A stretch of DNA of 64,000 nt from Moorena bouillonii PNG (GTDB lineage: Bacteria; Cyanobacteriota; Cyanobacteriia; Cyanobacteriales; Coleofasciculaceae), in NCBI RefSeq assembly GCF_001942495.1, contig NZ_MKZS01000001.1, positions 3,113,295 to 3,177,294 of the forward strand, written 5' to 3'. Shown here piece after piece: positions 47,479-57,689 of this stretch. Both the position numbers and the translations under genes were made by a program. The notes below the pieces were generated by a model. That model ran no database searches. It saw only the letters and a list, made by a program, of their open reading frames with translations, and was not told where the DNA came from. The stretch's first letter is position 1; each line of letters begins with the position of its first letter.

Positions 47479-47537
47479 AGCTATAATTGTTGGTTATCTT
47501 CTCACTTACCAGTCTACCTTGCTATAACCACAGAAAT

Positions 47538-47580
47538 AGCAAAAAGGCAAAAGAAAATTTCTTTTCTTCTGCCTTTTGCT
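47538..47580 (-). terminator. Intercistronic hairpin between psbB and psbT
   Basis: AGCAAAAAGGCA pairs with TGCCTTTTGCT (one bulged base), with further AAGAAAA/TTTTCTT pairing inside. On the minus strand it follows the psbB stop by about 35 bases and precedes psbT. It may stabilise the psbB message or attenuate read-through into psbT; U-richness after it is limited. Confidence 0.55.
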
Positions 47581-47614
47581 TTTAAGTCAAACTGTGATAG
47601 GAGATAGTTAACCT

Positions 47615-49147
47615 CTAGATAGGCTCTGTCCTACGGGTACTCTTATCACCAAGCTTCTGGAAGAAGCCCCACTCGACTTGCTCTTCCTCTAGGTCAGGAT
47701 CGACACCAGCAAACACATCCCGATAGAGGGTGCGTGAGCCGTGCCAGATGTGCCCAAAGAAGAACAACAGTGCAAAGACAGCATGACCAAAGGTGAACCA
47801 ACCCCGGGTACTAGTGCGGAACACACCATCAGAGTTTAGGGTTTCACGGTCAAATTGGAAGCCCTCACCCAGCTGAGCAGTACGAGCGTATTGCTTCACA
47901 TCGAATGGGTCAGTAAAGGTTTGACCATCAAGAACTCCACCGTAGAAGCTAGCAGTGACACCAGCTTGCTCGAAACTATACCTAGATTCAGCCCGTCGGA
48001 AAGGTATGTCCGCACGAACTACACCATTAGCATCGGTCAAAATGATCGGGAAGGTTTCAAAGAAGTTCGGCATCCGACGAACGGTCAGCTCCCGACCTTC
48101 ACTGTCTGTGAACACCGCATGACCTAGCCAACCTTCAGCAATGCCATCCCCTTTGTCCATCGGACCTGTACGGAACAAACCACCTTTGGCAGGGGAGTTG
48201 CCTATATAGTCATAGAATGCCAGCTTCTCTGGAATCGATGACCAAGCTTCTGACAAGCTAGCACCATCAGCCAATTCAGCTTGTACCCGTTGGTTAATTT
48301 CCTGTTGGAAATACCCCTGATCCCACTGATAGCGAGTTGGACCAAACAGTTCAATTGGGGTAGCAGCACTGCCGTACCACATGGTGCCTGCTACTACAAA
48401 TGCAGCAAAAAACACAGCCGCGATACTGCTGGAGAGTACCGTTTCGATATTCCCCATCCGTAGAGCTTTAAACAAGCGCTCTGGTGGTCGTACTGTTAAG
48501 TGGAATAAACCAGCAATAACCCCAACAACACCAGCAGCGATATGGTGAGCGACAATACCTCCAGGGTTATAGGGGTTAAAGCCTGCTGGTCCCCATTCTG
48601 GTGCGATCGCTTGAACACTACCAGTGAGACCATAAGCATCAGATACCCACATCCCAGGACCCCAAAGCCCAGTCAAGTGAAAGGCACCAAAGCCAAAGCA
48701 GAGTAAACCAGATAAGAACAGGTGAATACCAAAAATTTTTGGCAAATCGAGAGCTGGTTCGCCACTGCGTGGGTCTCTGAACACATCTAAATCCCAGTAA
48801 ACCCAGTGCCATACGGCAGCCAGGAACAATAAACCAGAAAGGATAATATGAGTTGCAGCGACACCTTCAAAAGACCATAAGCCTGCATTGGTTACAGTTT
48901 CACCAGTGATGCTCCAGCCCCCCCAGGAATCAGTAACCCCTAGACGAGCCATAAAGGGCATGACGAACATCCCCTGACGCCACATCGGGTTAAGAATCGG
49001 GTCACTCGGATCAAAAATTGCCAATTCGTACAGGGCCATTGAACCAGCCCAGCCTGCCACCAGGGCTGTATGCATCAAGTGCACAGCTAGCAGACGTCCT
49101 GGATCATTCAGGACGACCGTGTGTACTCGGTACCAGGGTAGTCCCAT
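47615..49147 (-). CDS. psbB: Photosystem II CP47 chlorophyll apoprotein
   Basis: 510 residues, standard size. Core antenna of photosystem II with six thylakoid membrane helices. [20 protein letters not shown] is the invariant N-terminus; chlorophyll-ligating His pairs occur in [71 protein letters not shown] and the C-terminal [26 protein letters not shown] lies 10 bases upstream of the ATG. No truncation or change of note. Confidence 0.99.
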   Translation of the reverse strand: MGLPWYRVHTVVLNDPGRLLAVHLMHTALVAGWAGSMALYELAIFDPSDPILNPMWRQGMFVMPFMARLGVTDSWGGWSITGETVTNAGLWSFEGVAATHIILSGLLFLAAVWHWVYWDLDVFRDPRSGEPALDLPKIFGIHLFLSGLLCFGFGAFHLTGLWGPGMWVSDAYGLTGSVQAIAPEWGPAGFNPYNPGGIVAHHIAAGVVGVIAGLFHLTVRPPERLFKALRMGNIETVLSSSIAAVFFAAFVVAGTMWYGSAATPIELFGPTRYQWDQGYFQQEINQRVQAELADGASLSEAWSSIPEKLAFYDYIGNSPAKGGLFRTGPMDKGDGIAEGWLGHAVFTDSEGRELTVRRMPNFFETFPIILTDANGVVRADIPFRRAESRYSFEQAGVTASFYGGVLDGQTFTDPFDVKQYARTAQLGEGFQFDRETLNSDGVFRTSTRGWFTFGHAVFALLFFFGHIWHGSRTLYRDVFAGVDPDLEEEQVEWGFFQKLGDKSTRRTEPI

Positions 49148-49155
49148 TGACTACG

Positions 49156-49163
49156 CTCCTCCT
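49156..49163 (-). promoter_or_regulatory. psbB ribosome binding site
   Basis: AGGAGGAG on the minus strand, 8 bases before the psbB ATG; the strongest Shine-Dalgarno match in the window, consistent with high expression. Confidence 0.8.
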
Positions 49164-49189
49164 AATATAGAGTTTTTACTTCGACGCTT

Positions 49190-49440
49190 CTTTTGATCAG
49201 TATGTTAGAAATCGCCTTGAACTTCCCCCCGCTTGAAACACAGGGGATCCTAAGAGTAACGTTGTTCGAGGGGTTAAAAACCTCATCTGACAACGCTTAC
49301 GGTATGATTTCTTTAATTTGACACTGTTTGGAGAGCTTTCAAGCTCTCCGACCGACCTTGGTTAGGTATGAACCTAACTGTATCGCTACTTTGGTAGCCC
49401 CCCTAGATATCGCCATTGGCAACTTAGGTAGGACAAAGTA
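49190..49440 (-). mobile_element. Possible remnant of an IS200/IS605-type element upstream of psbB
   Basis: Non-coding. On the minus strand it contains a GTTAGGTTCATACCTAAC palindrome, GGAGAGCTTGAAAGCTCTCC (perfect stem), CGTTGT ... ACAACG enclosing GAGG/CCTC, and finally AGGATCCCC ... GGGGGGAAGTTCAA. The last pattern looks like the right ends of cyanobacterial TnpB elements as I remember them. GTTCATACC also occurs in the IscB omega RNA region. No ORF remains. It could instead be a structured psbB leader. The rest of 49441-49984 is AT-rich and shows no gene. Confidence 0.35.
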
Positions 49441-49984
49441 TGTATGAAACTAAAGTTTGTTTAAAGAAGTGTAACTATTGTTAGAGCCGATTGCAAGCGA
49501 ACGCTCGTGTTCTCAGCTTAGGGTCGGAAGCGCTTAACCAGCTATATTGGGCAAATTTACCTTGTATTTGCCTAAATTAGAGCAATATAGCTTCTAAAAC
49601 CTAAAAATTGTCAAATTCATTCCGGTAGCCTCTTTACTGATTAGCAATAGTCGGACACAAATCAACATGAAAAATGTATATGGAAAAAGGCACAAGGATA
49701 GAACTTATGCCCAGTTGAGTTTAAACGATATTACCTAAAGCACTTAAGAGGGGAGGGGGCAGAGGGTAAAGAGTCCAGAGGTGGTAAAAGCTGGGGCTCA
49801 AAGGGCTATTGATATGCAACTCGGTATTAGGGTCCAATCCTATGGGTAGGGTTTTTTGATTAACTGCTAACCCGAGCTATAGCTTTGATCACAAATCGCA
49901 ATCAAAAGTATTATTTCCTCATATTCCCTATCCTGACCCTCTTCTCCTTCTTCTTCCTTGTCCCCTGGTGCCTTTTCCCATCAG

Positions 49985-50305
49985 TTAACCTTTGCCCGCT
50001 ACCATTATTTCAGTATGTGTCATCGCTAAGCGCTCGAGAACTTGCTCAGCAGTGATCAAGCGTTTTAGGACAACTTGACCAATAGTTTTTGCTGACTCAG
50101 GTGAGGTGTTAGGCATGGGTTTGACTTCAAGCATAACCACAAGGTCTTCAACCTGATAGAGCCACAATTTTTCTCCTTGCTCTAGGATAGAAAGGTTCAT
50201 TTGCTTAATTTCTGGCAGCCGTCGCCAAGCGTTTTCGTTCCAAAGACCTCCAAACTCCCAAACGCGCCCGACTATCCAGCCTTCCGATAAAAAGAAATAT
50301 TTCAC
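49985..50305 (-). CDS. Conserved hypothetical protein
   Basis: 106 residues, no signal or membrane helix. N-terminus MKYFFLSEGWIVGRVWEFGG and Trp-rich first half; second half is charged and helical (SAKTIGQVVLKRLITAEQVL). I recognise no domain. Its compact, well-structured composition and isolated position downstream of its own 5' region support a real gene. Confidence 0.6.
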   Translation of the reverse strand: MKYFFLSEGWIVGRVWEFGGLWNENAWRRLPEIKQMNLSILEQGEKLWLYQVEDLVVMLEVKPMPNTSPESAKTIGQVVLKRLITAEQVLERLAMTHTEIMVAGKG

Positions 50306-50973
50306 GTTGCTCTTCGCTAATCCTGCTCTATATTCCTATTTTCCACTCAAATTGAGTTTTTCAGCTTAAATTGACGATTTAATTCAACTTTTATCGAACA
50401 ACGGCAATTGGTCAATTTCAGGACTTACGCACCAAAGCTTGTTGGTTAAGACTGGGTGTCAGGTGTAGTGGAGATTTGTAGAATTTGACAAAATGATCAG
50501 TATATGATAAACAGCAGTAAGCATTGTTACTTGACCATAGTTTTTTTAGCTATAGCAGTCGCCAGGGCAGGCGCGGACATGACAAAAGTCTCAAACCTAA
50601 GTAAGCGCAAGAGTTTGACTTCTGACTTCTGATTTCTGACTTCTGACTTCTGCTATATAGCTGGTTACGGTATCAATTGATGGGTAAACTAATCGATAAT
50701 TCAGATAAAAAAAGGATAATACAAGCCAATCCAATTCTTAGATAACCTGGCTTTATACAACCTATTGGATTGGCTATATATAGACTTCAAGCTTGATCTG
50801 ACAAGCATTTACTCCTGTTGAGAGGACTGGATTTACTCGCGCTGGGATTTTCATCCCTGGCGGATTATTGGTAGTAGTGCAAGATGTGATGCGCAAATGG
50901 GCTGATCTCAAATTGTCATTGGTCAAATTATCATTGGTAAATTAACAAGTAATAAGGAACAATTAACTAATTC
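50306..50973. other. Gap with an inverted repeat and a short tandem repeat
   Basis: No gene. Five CTTCTGA(C/T)TT units at 50616-50650. Perfect 11-base inverted repeat AGCCAATCCAA / TTGGATTGGCT at 50724-50775 with a 30-base loop, which could be a short transposon-end pair or a large hairpin. Confidence 0.55.
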
Positions 50974-51645
50974 CTAATAACAAATTACTTTTGATTTAAC
51001 TTTTGATTGTTCTAAATTAGATACTAGTTCAGATAACTCCTGGGGGTCGTCGATCAAAAAATCGGGTTGATATTGAGCTAGAACTTCTTTATAATTAAAT
51101 CCCCAACTGACAGCAACTACTTTAATATTATTTTGTTTAGCTGCCTCAATATCCCTAGTTTCATCTCCGACATAGATCACATCAGCAGGATTTAAATTAT
51201 GTTTTTTGAGGAATTTACGAATAACTTTTTCTTTTCCAAATATGGGACTCCCTGAGTCAACAAAATCAAAAAGCTTTACCCAAGAATTAGTTTCCAGGAA
51301 AAGGTTAACGTTCTCTGCAGAGTTAGATGTCAATATTCCTAATTGGTAACCTTCAGATTTCAAATCATTTAAAACGTCTATTAGTCCAGGAATAGGAGTT
51401 AAACTTTGAATATCTTCGCGTAAGAGTTTTTGGACTTTTTTCAACAAAAACGGGATTCTAAACCTCGAAATACCCGATTGCTTAATAATTTCCCTAGAGC
51501 TTAAATGTCTAACTTGCTCCAATTTTTCAGCTGATGTGGGCTGATATCCAAATTCTCCCGCTAAGCTATTACTAATCTTGACAATGGCAGTAAGGGTATC
51601 AGCCAGAGTCCCATCAAAATCAAAAAGAATTACTTTTACACTCAT
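50974..51645 (-). CDS. HAD-superfamily phosphatase (phosphoglycolate phosphatase-like)
   Basis: 223 residues from the ATG at 51645. Motif I VILFDFDGTLADT (nucleophile Asp), motif II LGILTSNSAEN, motif III Lys in KEKVIRKFLKKH, motif IV VIYVGDETRDIEAAKQ. The helical cap between motifs I and II is of the C1 type found in Gph/PGP and phosphonatase relatives. Substrate cannot be deduced; in a phototroph phosphoglycolate is an obvious candidate. Tail is Lys/Ser-rich and short. Confidence 0.85.
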   Translation of the reverse strand: MSVKVILFDFDGTLADTLTAIVKISNSLAGEFGYQPTSAEKLEQVRHLSSREIIKQSGISRFRIPFLLKKVQKLLREDIQSLTPIPGLIDVLNDLKSEGYQLGILTSNSAENVNLFLETNSWVKLFDFVDSGSPIFGKEKVIRKFLKKHNLNPADVIYVGDETRDIEAAKQNNIKVVAVSWGFNYKEVLAQYQPDFLIDDPQELSELVSNLEQSKVKSKVICY

Positions 51646-51719
51646 TGAGCAATTAACAATTAACAATTCGCAATTCGCAATTCGCCACCCGCCACCGAAG
51701 TAATCAATGACTAGTCAGA

Positions 51720-52673
51720 CTAGTCAACCGATTTTTGAGATGCATCAATATTAGCTTGGGCATTGCGCCGTAGCATATTTGGCTTAATACGCCGCAGCGC
51801 CGAAGCTGGAAACCGTCGATTCCACTCCTGATCAGATATAGTAGCTAATTCCGTGAGTCGAGGAGCCACATTCTCAGGGTAGGGCTGAAACTCTACCACA
51901 TCAGTTTCTTTAGCAAAACGTTGGTTCCAGGGGCAAACATCTTGACAGATGTCACAACCAGCAACCCAGCCGTCTAAATGGGGTTTAATCGATTCCGGCA
52001 AGTTTGCAGCCCGATTCTCAATGGTATGATAGGCGATGCAGCGGTTGGCATCAACGACAAACGGTTTGGTAATAGCACCCGTTGGGCAGGCTTGAATACA
52101 GCGGGTACAGCTACCACAGTGTGAAGTGTGAGGGGTATCTGGGGTCAAGGCTAGGTTAGTCAACACTTCCCCTAAAAATACCCAACTGCCATACTCCCGC
52201 GTAATTACATTACCATTTTTAGCAATCCAACCAATACCTGAGCGCTGCGCCCAGACTTTATCTTGTACTGGCCCTGTATCAGCATAGTAACGCACCTGGA
52301 TTTCTTCTGCTTGTGCTTGTAACCAACAGGTCAATTCCTTCAATTTTTTATGCATGACCTTGTGGTAATCTCTGCCCCAACCGTAACGGGAGATTTTCCC
52401 ATACTCAGGGTTTTCGGGACGCTGGTGAGGGGTGTAGTAGTTGAGAGCAACACAAATTACCGACTTCACCTCTGGCATACAGCCACGAATACCCAAGCGT
52501 CGAGGATTTGCCATCCAAGCCATGTCTGCTTGATACCCTAACGCTAGCCAAGCCTTCAAGTTTTGCTCTGCTGAGTCATGATGATCAACATCCACAGCTG
52601 CAATTCCGACCTTATGAAAGCCCAGCGAGCGAGCTTTCTGTTTTACCTCAGTGCTAGTAACTGGTATATCCAA
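51720..52673 (-). CDS. queG: Epoxyqueuosine reductase QueG
   Basis: 317 residues. Final step of queuosine synthesis in tRNA: cobalamin- and iron-sulfur-dependent reduction of epoxyqueuosine. Two 4Fe-4S motifs are visible, CGSCTRCIQACPTGA and CDICQDVCPWN, plus ADTGPVQDKVWAQRSGIGWI and GSWVFLGEVLT. The only start matching family length is a TTG at 52673 with no good ribosome site; no in-frame ATG lies nearby upstream. Cobalamin dependence links it loosely to cobK in this window. Confidence 0.93.
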   Translation of the reverse strand: MDIPVTSTEVKQKARSLGFHKVGIAAVDVDHHDSAEQNLKAWLALGYQADMAWMANPRRLGIRGCMPEVKSVICVALNYYTPHQRPENPEYGKISRYGWGRDYHKVMHKKLKELTCWLQAQAEEIQVRYYADTGPVQDKVWAQRSGIGWIAKNGNVITREYGSWVFLGEVLTNLALTPDTPHTSHCGSCTRCIQACPTGAITKPFVVDANRCIAYHTIENRAANLPESIKPHLDGWVAGCDICQDVCPWNQRFAKETDVVEFQPYPENVAPRLTELATISDQEWNRRFPASALRRIKPNMLRRNAQANIDASQKSVD

Positions 52674-52737
52674 GCTGTATTTACGAAGTAACTCTACCTG
52701 TAGGGTGTGTTAATAACGCACCTTCACCCAACACTTT

Positions 52738-53481
52738 TCACCCAACACCATTCATCCTTTCCCCAATCTCTACAATAACCACAGTAATGTTATCCCTACC
52801 GCCTTCTTCTTTAGCTGCTTCAACAAGGATATCCAGAGCCTGCTCAATACTTGAACTATCTTGGAGAGAGGAAGCAATCAATTCATCGGAAAGTTCTTCG
52901 GTGAGTCCATCGCTACAAAGCAAAAGGCGATCGCATAATTTAACTTCTATCCGATAGACATTGACTTTAGGTAAGTCCTTTCTGCCTAGACATTGAGACA
53001 GAACATGACGCCAGGGATGCATCCGAGCCTGTTTAGCTGTCAGTTCTCCCAACTTAACGGCTCTGGCTACCCAGGTGTGGTCTTCTGTAATCTTCTCTAA
53101 CTTAGAATTTCGGAACCGATAGAGGCGAGAATCTCCTACATGAGAAAACCAACACTGGTTTTGACGGAACATCACCACTACGGCAGTGGTTCCCATATCT
53201 GACCGTTCTGGATGAGTTTGCTGATCGTTGAGGATAGCCTGATTGGCCTGATAGATCGCTTGTTCTAGTAACTCATCAGAAGGAGTTTGAGAGTTCCAAT
53301 CTTTATTCAAATAAGTCTTAATCGCCTCAGTGGCGATTTTACTTGCCTCTTGTCCACCGGCATGACCACCCATACCGTCGGCAACAATAAAGAAGCGACC
53401 GTCCGGGTCTATGTAGTAGTCATCTTGGTTAACTGTACGTAGTAAGCCCGGATCTGTAATACCGGCGAAGCAACTTTTCAT
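52738..53481 (-). CDS. PP2C-type serine/threonine phosphatase
   Basis: 247 residues from the ATG at 53481 (a GTG precedes it by one codon). PPM-family metal-binding motifs: TVNQDDYYI, FIVADGMGGHAGGQEAS, LLLCSDGLTEELSDE and GGRDNITVVIVEIG. Catalytic domain only, like PphA/PstP. It could reverse phosphorylation by kinases such as the atypical one at 56208-57539, but nothing here ties them together. Confidence 0.93.
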   Translation of the reverse strand: MKSCFAGITDPGLLRTVNQDDYYIDPDGRFFIVADGMGGHAGGQEASKIATEAIKTYLNKDWNSQTPSDELLEQAIYQANQAILNDQQTHPERSDMGTTAVVVMFRQNQCWFSHVGDSRLYRFRNSKLEKITEDHTWVARAVKLGELTAKQARMHPWRHVLSQCLGRKDLPKVNVYRIEVKLCDRLLLCSDGLTEELSDELIASSLQDSSSIEQALDILVEAAKEEGGRDNITVVIVEIGERMNGVG

Positions 53482-53703
53482 CACATCGGTTGTTTACTGG
53501 CTTGATGCTTTCTGCTCGTCTTTGAGCTTCAGTTTGATTTTGATGGATAGAAACATGATTATTATCGACCTGATTCAGTTGAATTAAGGAAATGTCCAAA
53601 GATGTCCGGATAAATGCCGAAATATCCAACGATTTAGCCTCCTAGTACTTGCTACTACAGTGGATAGATCGTGGGATAAGGAGTTATTACGACTTTACAA
53701 CAA

Positions 53704-55461
53704 CTACAACATCCGATCAAACCGGTCAAGCCGTCGGAGCAACCTAATTAAGGCAAATCCTAACACAGTTGCCACCAAAACGACTACCAAAGCTAGTAGG
53801 ACATTACCATTTACAAATAAAATGGTAGCCGAAAGGGTGAAGGCACTGATTAATAAAGTATAGTTGGTTCCCAACTGAATACCACTCAGCCGTCGTAAAA
53901 CCCGGTCTGATTCAATAGAGCGCACTCGAATGCGCAGGTCTCCTCTTTCTAATTTTTCAATAGTACTTTCAATGCGTTGGGGCAAACCTAATGCAGTACT
54001 ACTCATCTGTGCGGCTTGGCGTCCCAGTTCATTAATAAAGCTATTGTTGTCGGGAGTGTTGCCGTTGGTCATAATCTCTAGTGCGAAGGGTTTTGCAACT
54101 TCCATAAAATTAAATTCGGGGTCTAAGCCTTTACCCACTCCTTCCAGTGTAGAAAAGGCTCGCATCACAAATGTGAACGTTGCTGGGAATCGAAAAGGCT
54201 GGCCATAGGCAATTTCGTAGAGGTCATCGCTGATGTTAGTGATCGATTGATCCTCAAAGGGCTTATCCATGAAATTATCCAGCATATACTGAACTGAGCG
54301 CCTTACCGGTCCCATATCACTCACTGGTGAGAGCGCACCCAATTCAATTAGGGAAGTCACCACTCGGTCGCCGTCTTTTTGGGCAATGCCAAACAGGGTT
54401 TCCATAAGTTGCTCGCGCACATTGGCCTTAATCTGCCCCATCATGCCAAAGTCGTAAAAGATCAGGGAACCCTGATGACTAACCGCAATATTTCCCGGAT
54501 GGGGGTCAGCATGGAAGAAGCCATCATTTAGCAACTGCTGTAGGTAAGCTTCTGCTCCCAGACGAGCGATTAATTTGCGGTCTAGACCAGCTGCTTCTAG
54601 AGCTTCGTAACTACTAATCTTAATCCCTGGTAAAAACTCTAGGGTCAAAACTCGTGATGAGGTATAGCGCCAGTAGACACGGGGTACCTTCACCCAGTCA
54701 TAGCTGCGGAAGTTGCGCCGAAATGTATCTGCATTTCGGCCTTCATTAAGATAATCAATTTCTTCCCAAAGAATACGACAGCACTCTTCATAAATCCCAC
54801 TCCAGTCCCGACCACGCCCCCAGTCTGGATGGTTTTGGAAGTAATAGGCGATCCCCTTGAGAATTTTTAAATCAATGGTAAACAGTTTTTTTAAGCCTGG
54901 TCTTTGGATCTTAATCGCTACCTCTTCACCACTGCGAAGTTGAGCTTTGTGAACTTGCCCTAAGCTAGCCGCCGCCAGAGGAATTGGGTCAAAAGCACTG
55001 AACAGTTCCTTGATGGGCTTGCCTAAATCTTCCTGGATTATCTGCTCAACTTGCTCGTAACTAAAGGCAGGAACCCGGTCTTGTAGTTTGCTCAGTTCTT
55101 CTACATACTCACTGGGGAATATATCAGCACGGGTGGAGAATAACTGTCCAACTTTGATAAACGTTGGTCCTAGATCTAAGAATGTATCTCGAATCCAGAT
55201 AGCTTGTGTTTTGCGTCTATATGCGTGCTTTTGCTCTGTATATCCTCCCCGATAACTCCAAGGTTTACCATCAAGCCACAACCCAGTGATGAGGGTCAAA
55301 ACAAAACGCCAAATATCAATAAAACGCCTTTGACGGGAGTAATTTTCTTGATTCCACCGATAAGCTTTTTCGCTGTATTGCTTACCTATAGAACTTTGCC
55401 TAGACACATTTTGTTCCTGATCTAGTGTAAGGTTAATAGATTTCTGAGAAAGAGCAGACAC
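53704..55461 (-). CDS. ABC1/UbiB-family atypical protein kinase
   Basis: 585 residues, GTG start. Hallmarks: KxGQ motif in FIKVGQLFSTRADIFP, AAASLGQVHKAQL (Ala-rich loop replacing the Gly-rich loop), VAIKIQRPG, EIDYLNEGRNAD, FFHADPHPGNIAV and LIFYDFGMMGQI. Two C-terminal membrane helices (NYTLLISAFTLSATILFVNG, VLLALVVVLVATVLGFALI). Members support quinone (plastoquinone, tocopherol) metabolism in cyanobacteria and plastids. Confidence 0.93.
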   Translation of the reverse strand: MSALSQKSINLTLDQEQNVSRQSSIGKQYSEKAYRWNQENYSRQRRFIDIWRFVLTLITGLWLDGKPWSYRGGYTEQKHAYRRKTQAIWIRDTFLDLGPTFIKVGQLFSTRADIFPSEYVEELSKLQDRVPAFSYEQVEQIIQEDLGKPIKELFSAFDPIPLAAASLGQVHKAQLRSGEEVAIKIQRPGLKKLFTIDLKILKGIAYYFQNHPDWGRGRDWSGIYEECCRILWEEIDYLNEGRNADTFRRNFRSYDWVKVPRVYWRYTSSRVLTLEFLPGIKISSYEALEAAGLDRKLIARLGAEAYLQQLLNDGFFHADPHPGNIAVSHQGSLIFYDFGMMGQIKANVREQLMETLFGIAQKDGDRVVTSLIELGALSPVSDMGPVRRSVQYMLDNFMDKPFEDQSITNISDDLYEIAYGQPFRFPATFTFVMRAFSTLEGVGKGLDPEFNFMEVAKPFALEIMTNGNTPDNNSFINELGRQAAQMSSTALGLPQRIESTIEKLERGDLRIRVRSIESDRVLRRLSGIQLGTNYTLLISAFTLSATILFVNGNVLLALVVVLVATVLGFALIRLLRRLDRFDRML

Positions 55462-55567
55462 TCGGATTTATCTGTAAGGTTTTTATCAAAAAAATAGCAG
55501 GTTATTAAAAATTATGTCGAAACTACTCACTTCTGTAGATAATCTAGGGTAGTAACGATAAATCTGA

Positions 55568-55909
55568 TCAAGATTGCTTGCGATAGTTTTTTAATTCCGT
55601 ACGCAAGCTGGCAATTTCTGCTCGCAGCTCATCAATCATGGCTTGCAGATCAGCTGGTTTGGATCCTGTTTTCCCTGTGTTACTAGCTGTGTTACTGCCT
55701 GTGTTACTAATAGTAGAATCAGCTGCTCCAGCTTCGCGATTGGCACTTTCAATGACCTGATCGGTAAACTGCCGCAGTCGCTCACGCTGCTCAGCATCAA
55801 ACTTGCCTAACTCACTCAGGGCATTGGTCAGAGCATCCTCGAGCTGCCGATTAATGGCTTGAGCTGCAGCCCTACCCAGAAAAAAGGCATGAATTACAGA
55901 GTTACTCAT
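55568..55909 (-). CDS. Small conserved cyanobacterial protein (DUF6825-like)
   Basis: 113 residues. N-terminal [20 protein letters not shown], then [20 protein letters not shown], which I associate with DUF6825 (name recalled, not checked). A Ser/Asn/Thr-Gly linker with an internal [12 protein letters not shown] repeat precedes a C-terminal coiled coil ([20 protein letters not shown]). Thylakoid association is suspected for the family. Located between ubiB-like and kinase genes on the same strand. Confidence 0.65.
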   Translation of the reverse strand: MSNSVIHAFFLGRAAAQAINRQLEDALTNALSELGKFDAEQRERLRQFTDQVIESANREAGAADSTISNTGSNTASNTGKTGSKPADLQAMIDELRAEIASLRTELKNYRKQS

Positions 55910-56207
55910 TGATAAGTTTCTTTAGCTTACGTTACAAATTATAACGTACTTGCCCAAGATTATGAGTGAATTCAAATCTAGTTACTTGCTTCGTATATCC
56001 TCAGTTTTTCACATCTACCATGTCCTTTCAATTTAAAAAACGATTATTATATCATCTTATGTATTTAAATCTCACAGGGCTTAGGCAGTAACTTTAACTT
56101 TTCCTTCGTAGCCCTACTACTTATTAAGCGCGTTTGGTGGCGAGTTCGGGGTCAGTCCTGTGTAAGTATCAATATTAATAAAGCACCTTGATCAGGTTGA
56201 AAGTGTT

Positions 56208-57539
56208 TCACAGTTGGGGTTCTGACAAAGGCCAATTGCTGCGAGGAGGGAAGGATTGATCGGTGTGGAAGATGGTAGAACCAGGTTCTTTTTGAGAGTT
56301 AATTCGCAGTGCGAAACCAAATCCTAATCCGGCTGAGGCGGCAAGGGCACCGGTCATCAGTAGGGCTTTCACTGGGAATCCAGCTTTGGTAGTTTTGAGT
56401 TTTGAGGTTTGAGTTTTGAGCTTGGCGTGGACAGTTTTGATAACAGCTAAGGTCTGAGTGCTCAGTTTTGAGGTTTGAGTGCTCAGTTTTGAGGTTTGAG
56501 TGCTCAGTTTTGAGGGCTGAGTGCTCAGTTTTGAGGGCTGAGTGCTCAGTTTTGAGGGCTGAGTGCTCAGTTTTGAGGGCTGAGTGCTCAGTTTTGAGGG
56601 CTGAGTGCTCAGTTTTGAGGGCTGAGTGCTCAGTTTTGGGGCAATTAATGACTTTTGCTGAGGACTCAGGACTTTCAACTGAGAACTGCTTTGAGCAACT
56701 TTCTCCTGAGTTGGCAGCAGCGATAACCAAGCTTCTACAGTTTTAGGACGTTGATTGGTGACCATGTGCAAGCCACGCCAGACTGCTTGTTTAACTACTG
56801 GAGTTAGGTTTTGTGGACATGGTGGTAAGTCCGGCAGGAAAAGAATATAGAAACCTTCCTGGGCATGCAATACTTCCCTGACTGGTGCAGGTAAGGGTGG
56901 GGTTCCAGTAAGCAAGCAGTAAAAGGTTGCGGTTAAGGAATAAACATCGGTTGCCTGGGAAAGTTGTCCTTTAGAAACGTACTGTTCGGGGGCACTATAC
57001 CCAGCAGCAATTAAACTGGCGTGGGTTTGCCTGACTCCTAGGGTGAGTTGACTAGTAATACCAAACTCACATAGCACTAGCTTATCGGTATCTTGACGCA
57101 GAATAATATTTTCCGGTCTAACATCTAGATGCAGCAAACCCTTTTGATGTAATATGCTCAGGGCATCGCCAATTTGACGAATGTATGCAATAGCTTGGGC
57201 TTCTGGAACCAAGTTGGCTTGGATGAGTTCAGCTAACGTCTGCCCTGGAATATATTCCATGACTAGGTAAGGTCGTCCGGCAGCTTCAAAGGATTCGATT
57301 ACCCTGACTAAATGCTGATGCTGACAGCTGCTCAAGAGCCTACCAAGGGCAAGAAATTGCCGCTTGAACTGCTCACCATGGGGATGGTGGCACAGATTGT
57401 CGCTGAGGGTTTTGATCACGACGGTTTGACCAGACTCAGCGTTGATGGCTAGGTAGGTGATGCTAAAGACACCTTTGCCTAGCTGGCTATGAAGAACATA
57501 TTTGCCGTTGTGCAAGACTGTGCCTGCCTTTAAGTCCAT
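56208..57539 (-). CDS. Serine/threonine kinase-like protein with altered active site and heptapeptide repeats
   Basis: 443 residues. Kinase fold 1-285: glycine loop LGKGVFSITYLA, VAIK-type Lys43 in VVIKTLSD. The catalytic loop reads HLDVRPEN (137-144) instead of HRDxKPEN and the metal loop reads CEFG (157-160) instead of DFG. Asp139 is kept, but loss of the DFG Asp suggests weak or no activity. A linker carries about ten KLSTQPS or KLSTQTS heptads (about 300-370), then a membrane helix (ALLMTGALAASAGLGFGFAL) and a short external tail. It may be a pseudokinase scaffold or sensor at the membrane. Confidence 0.85.
   Translation of the reverse strand: MDLKAGTVLHNGKYVLHSQLGKGVFSITYLAINAESGQTVVIKTLSDNLCHHPHGEQFKRQFLALGRLLSSCQHQHLVRVIESFEAAGRPYLVMEYIPGQTLAELIQANLVPEAQAIAYIRQIGDALSILHQKGLLHLDVRPENIILRQDTDKLVLCEFGITSQLTLGVRQTHASLIAAGYSAPEQYVSKGQLSQATDVYSLTATFYCLLTGTPPLPAPVREVLHAQEGFYILFLPDLPPCPQNLTPVVKQAVWRGLHMVTNQRPKTVEAWLSLLPTQEKVAQSSSQLKVLSPQQKSLIAPKLSTQPSKLSTQPSKLSTQPSKLSTQPSKLSTQPSKLSTQPSKLSTQTSKLSTQTSKLSTQTLAVIKTVHAKLKTQTSKLKTTKAGFPVKALLMTGALAASAGLGFGFALRINSQKEPGSTIFHTDQSFPPRSNWPLSEPQL
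56459..56640. repeat. 21-base tandem repeat inside the kinase-like gene
   Basis: About nine copies of GAGTGCTCAGTTTTGAGG(G/T), coding KLSTQPS/T. The unit has no stop in several frames, which creates long spurious reading frames on both strands. Near-identical units imply recent expansion. Confidence 0.9.
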
Positions 57540-57689
57540 GAAAGTTCAGTTCAACTCCCACCTATGCTAACCTTAAGTGGTGCAGAATGGTTGACACTAC
57601 CTAGGTTTCGTTCCTCGCTTTCTAACAATCAAGCATCAAGGAAAAACCAGGATAACTATTACCGCAATTATCAGAGTGGGAGAGTTTGA

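Noticed and set aside
56299..56746. Overlapping repeat-rich open frames (TEHSALK and RAECSVL types) in the kinase-like gene
   Set aside because: Artefacts of a stop-free 21-base tandem repeat.
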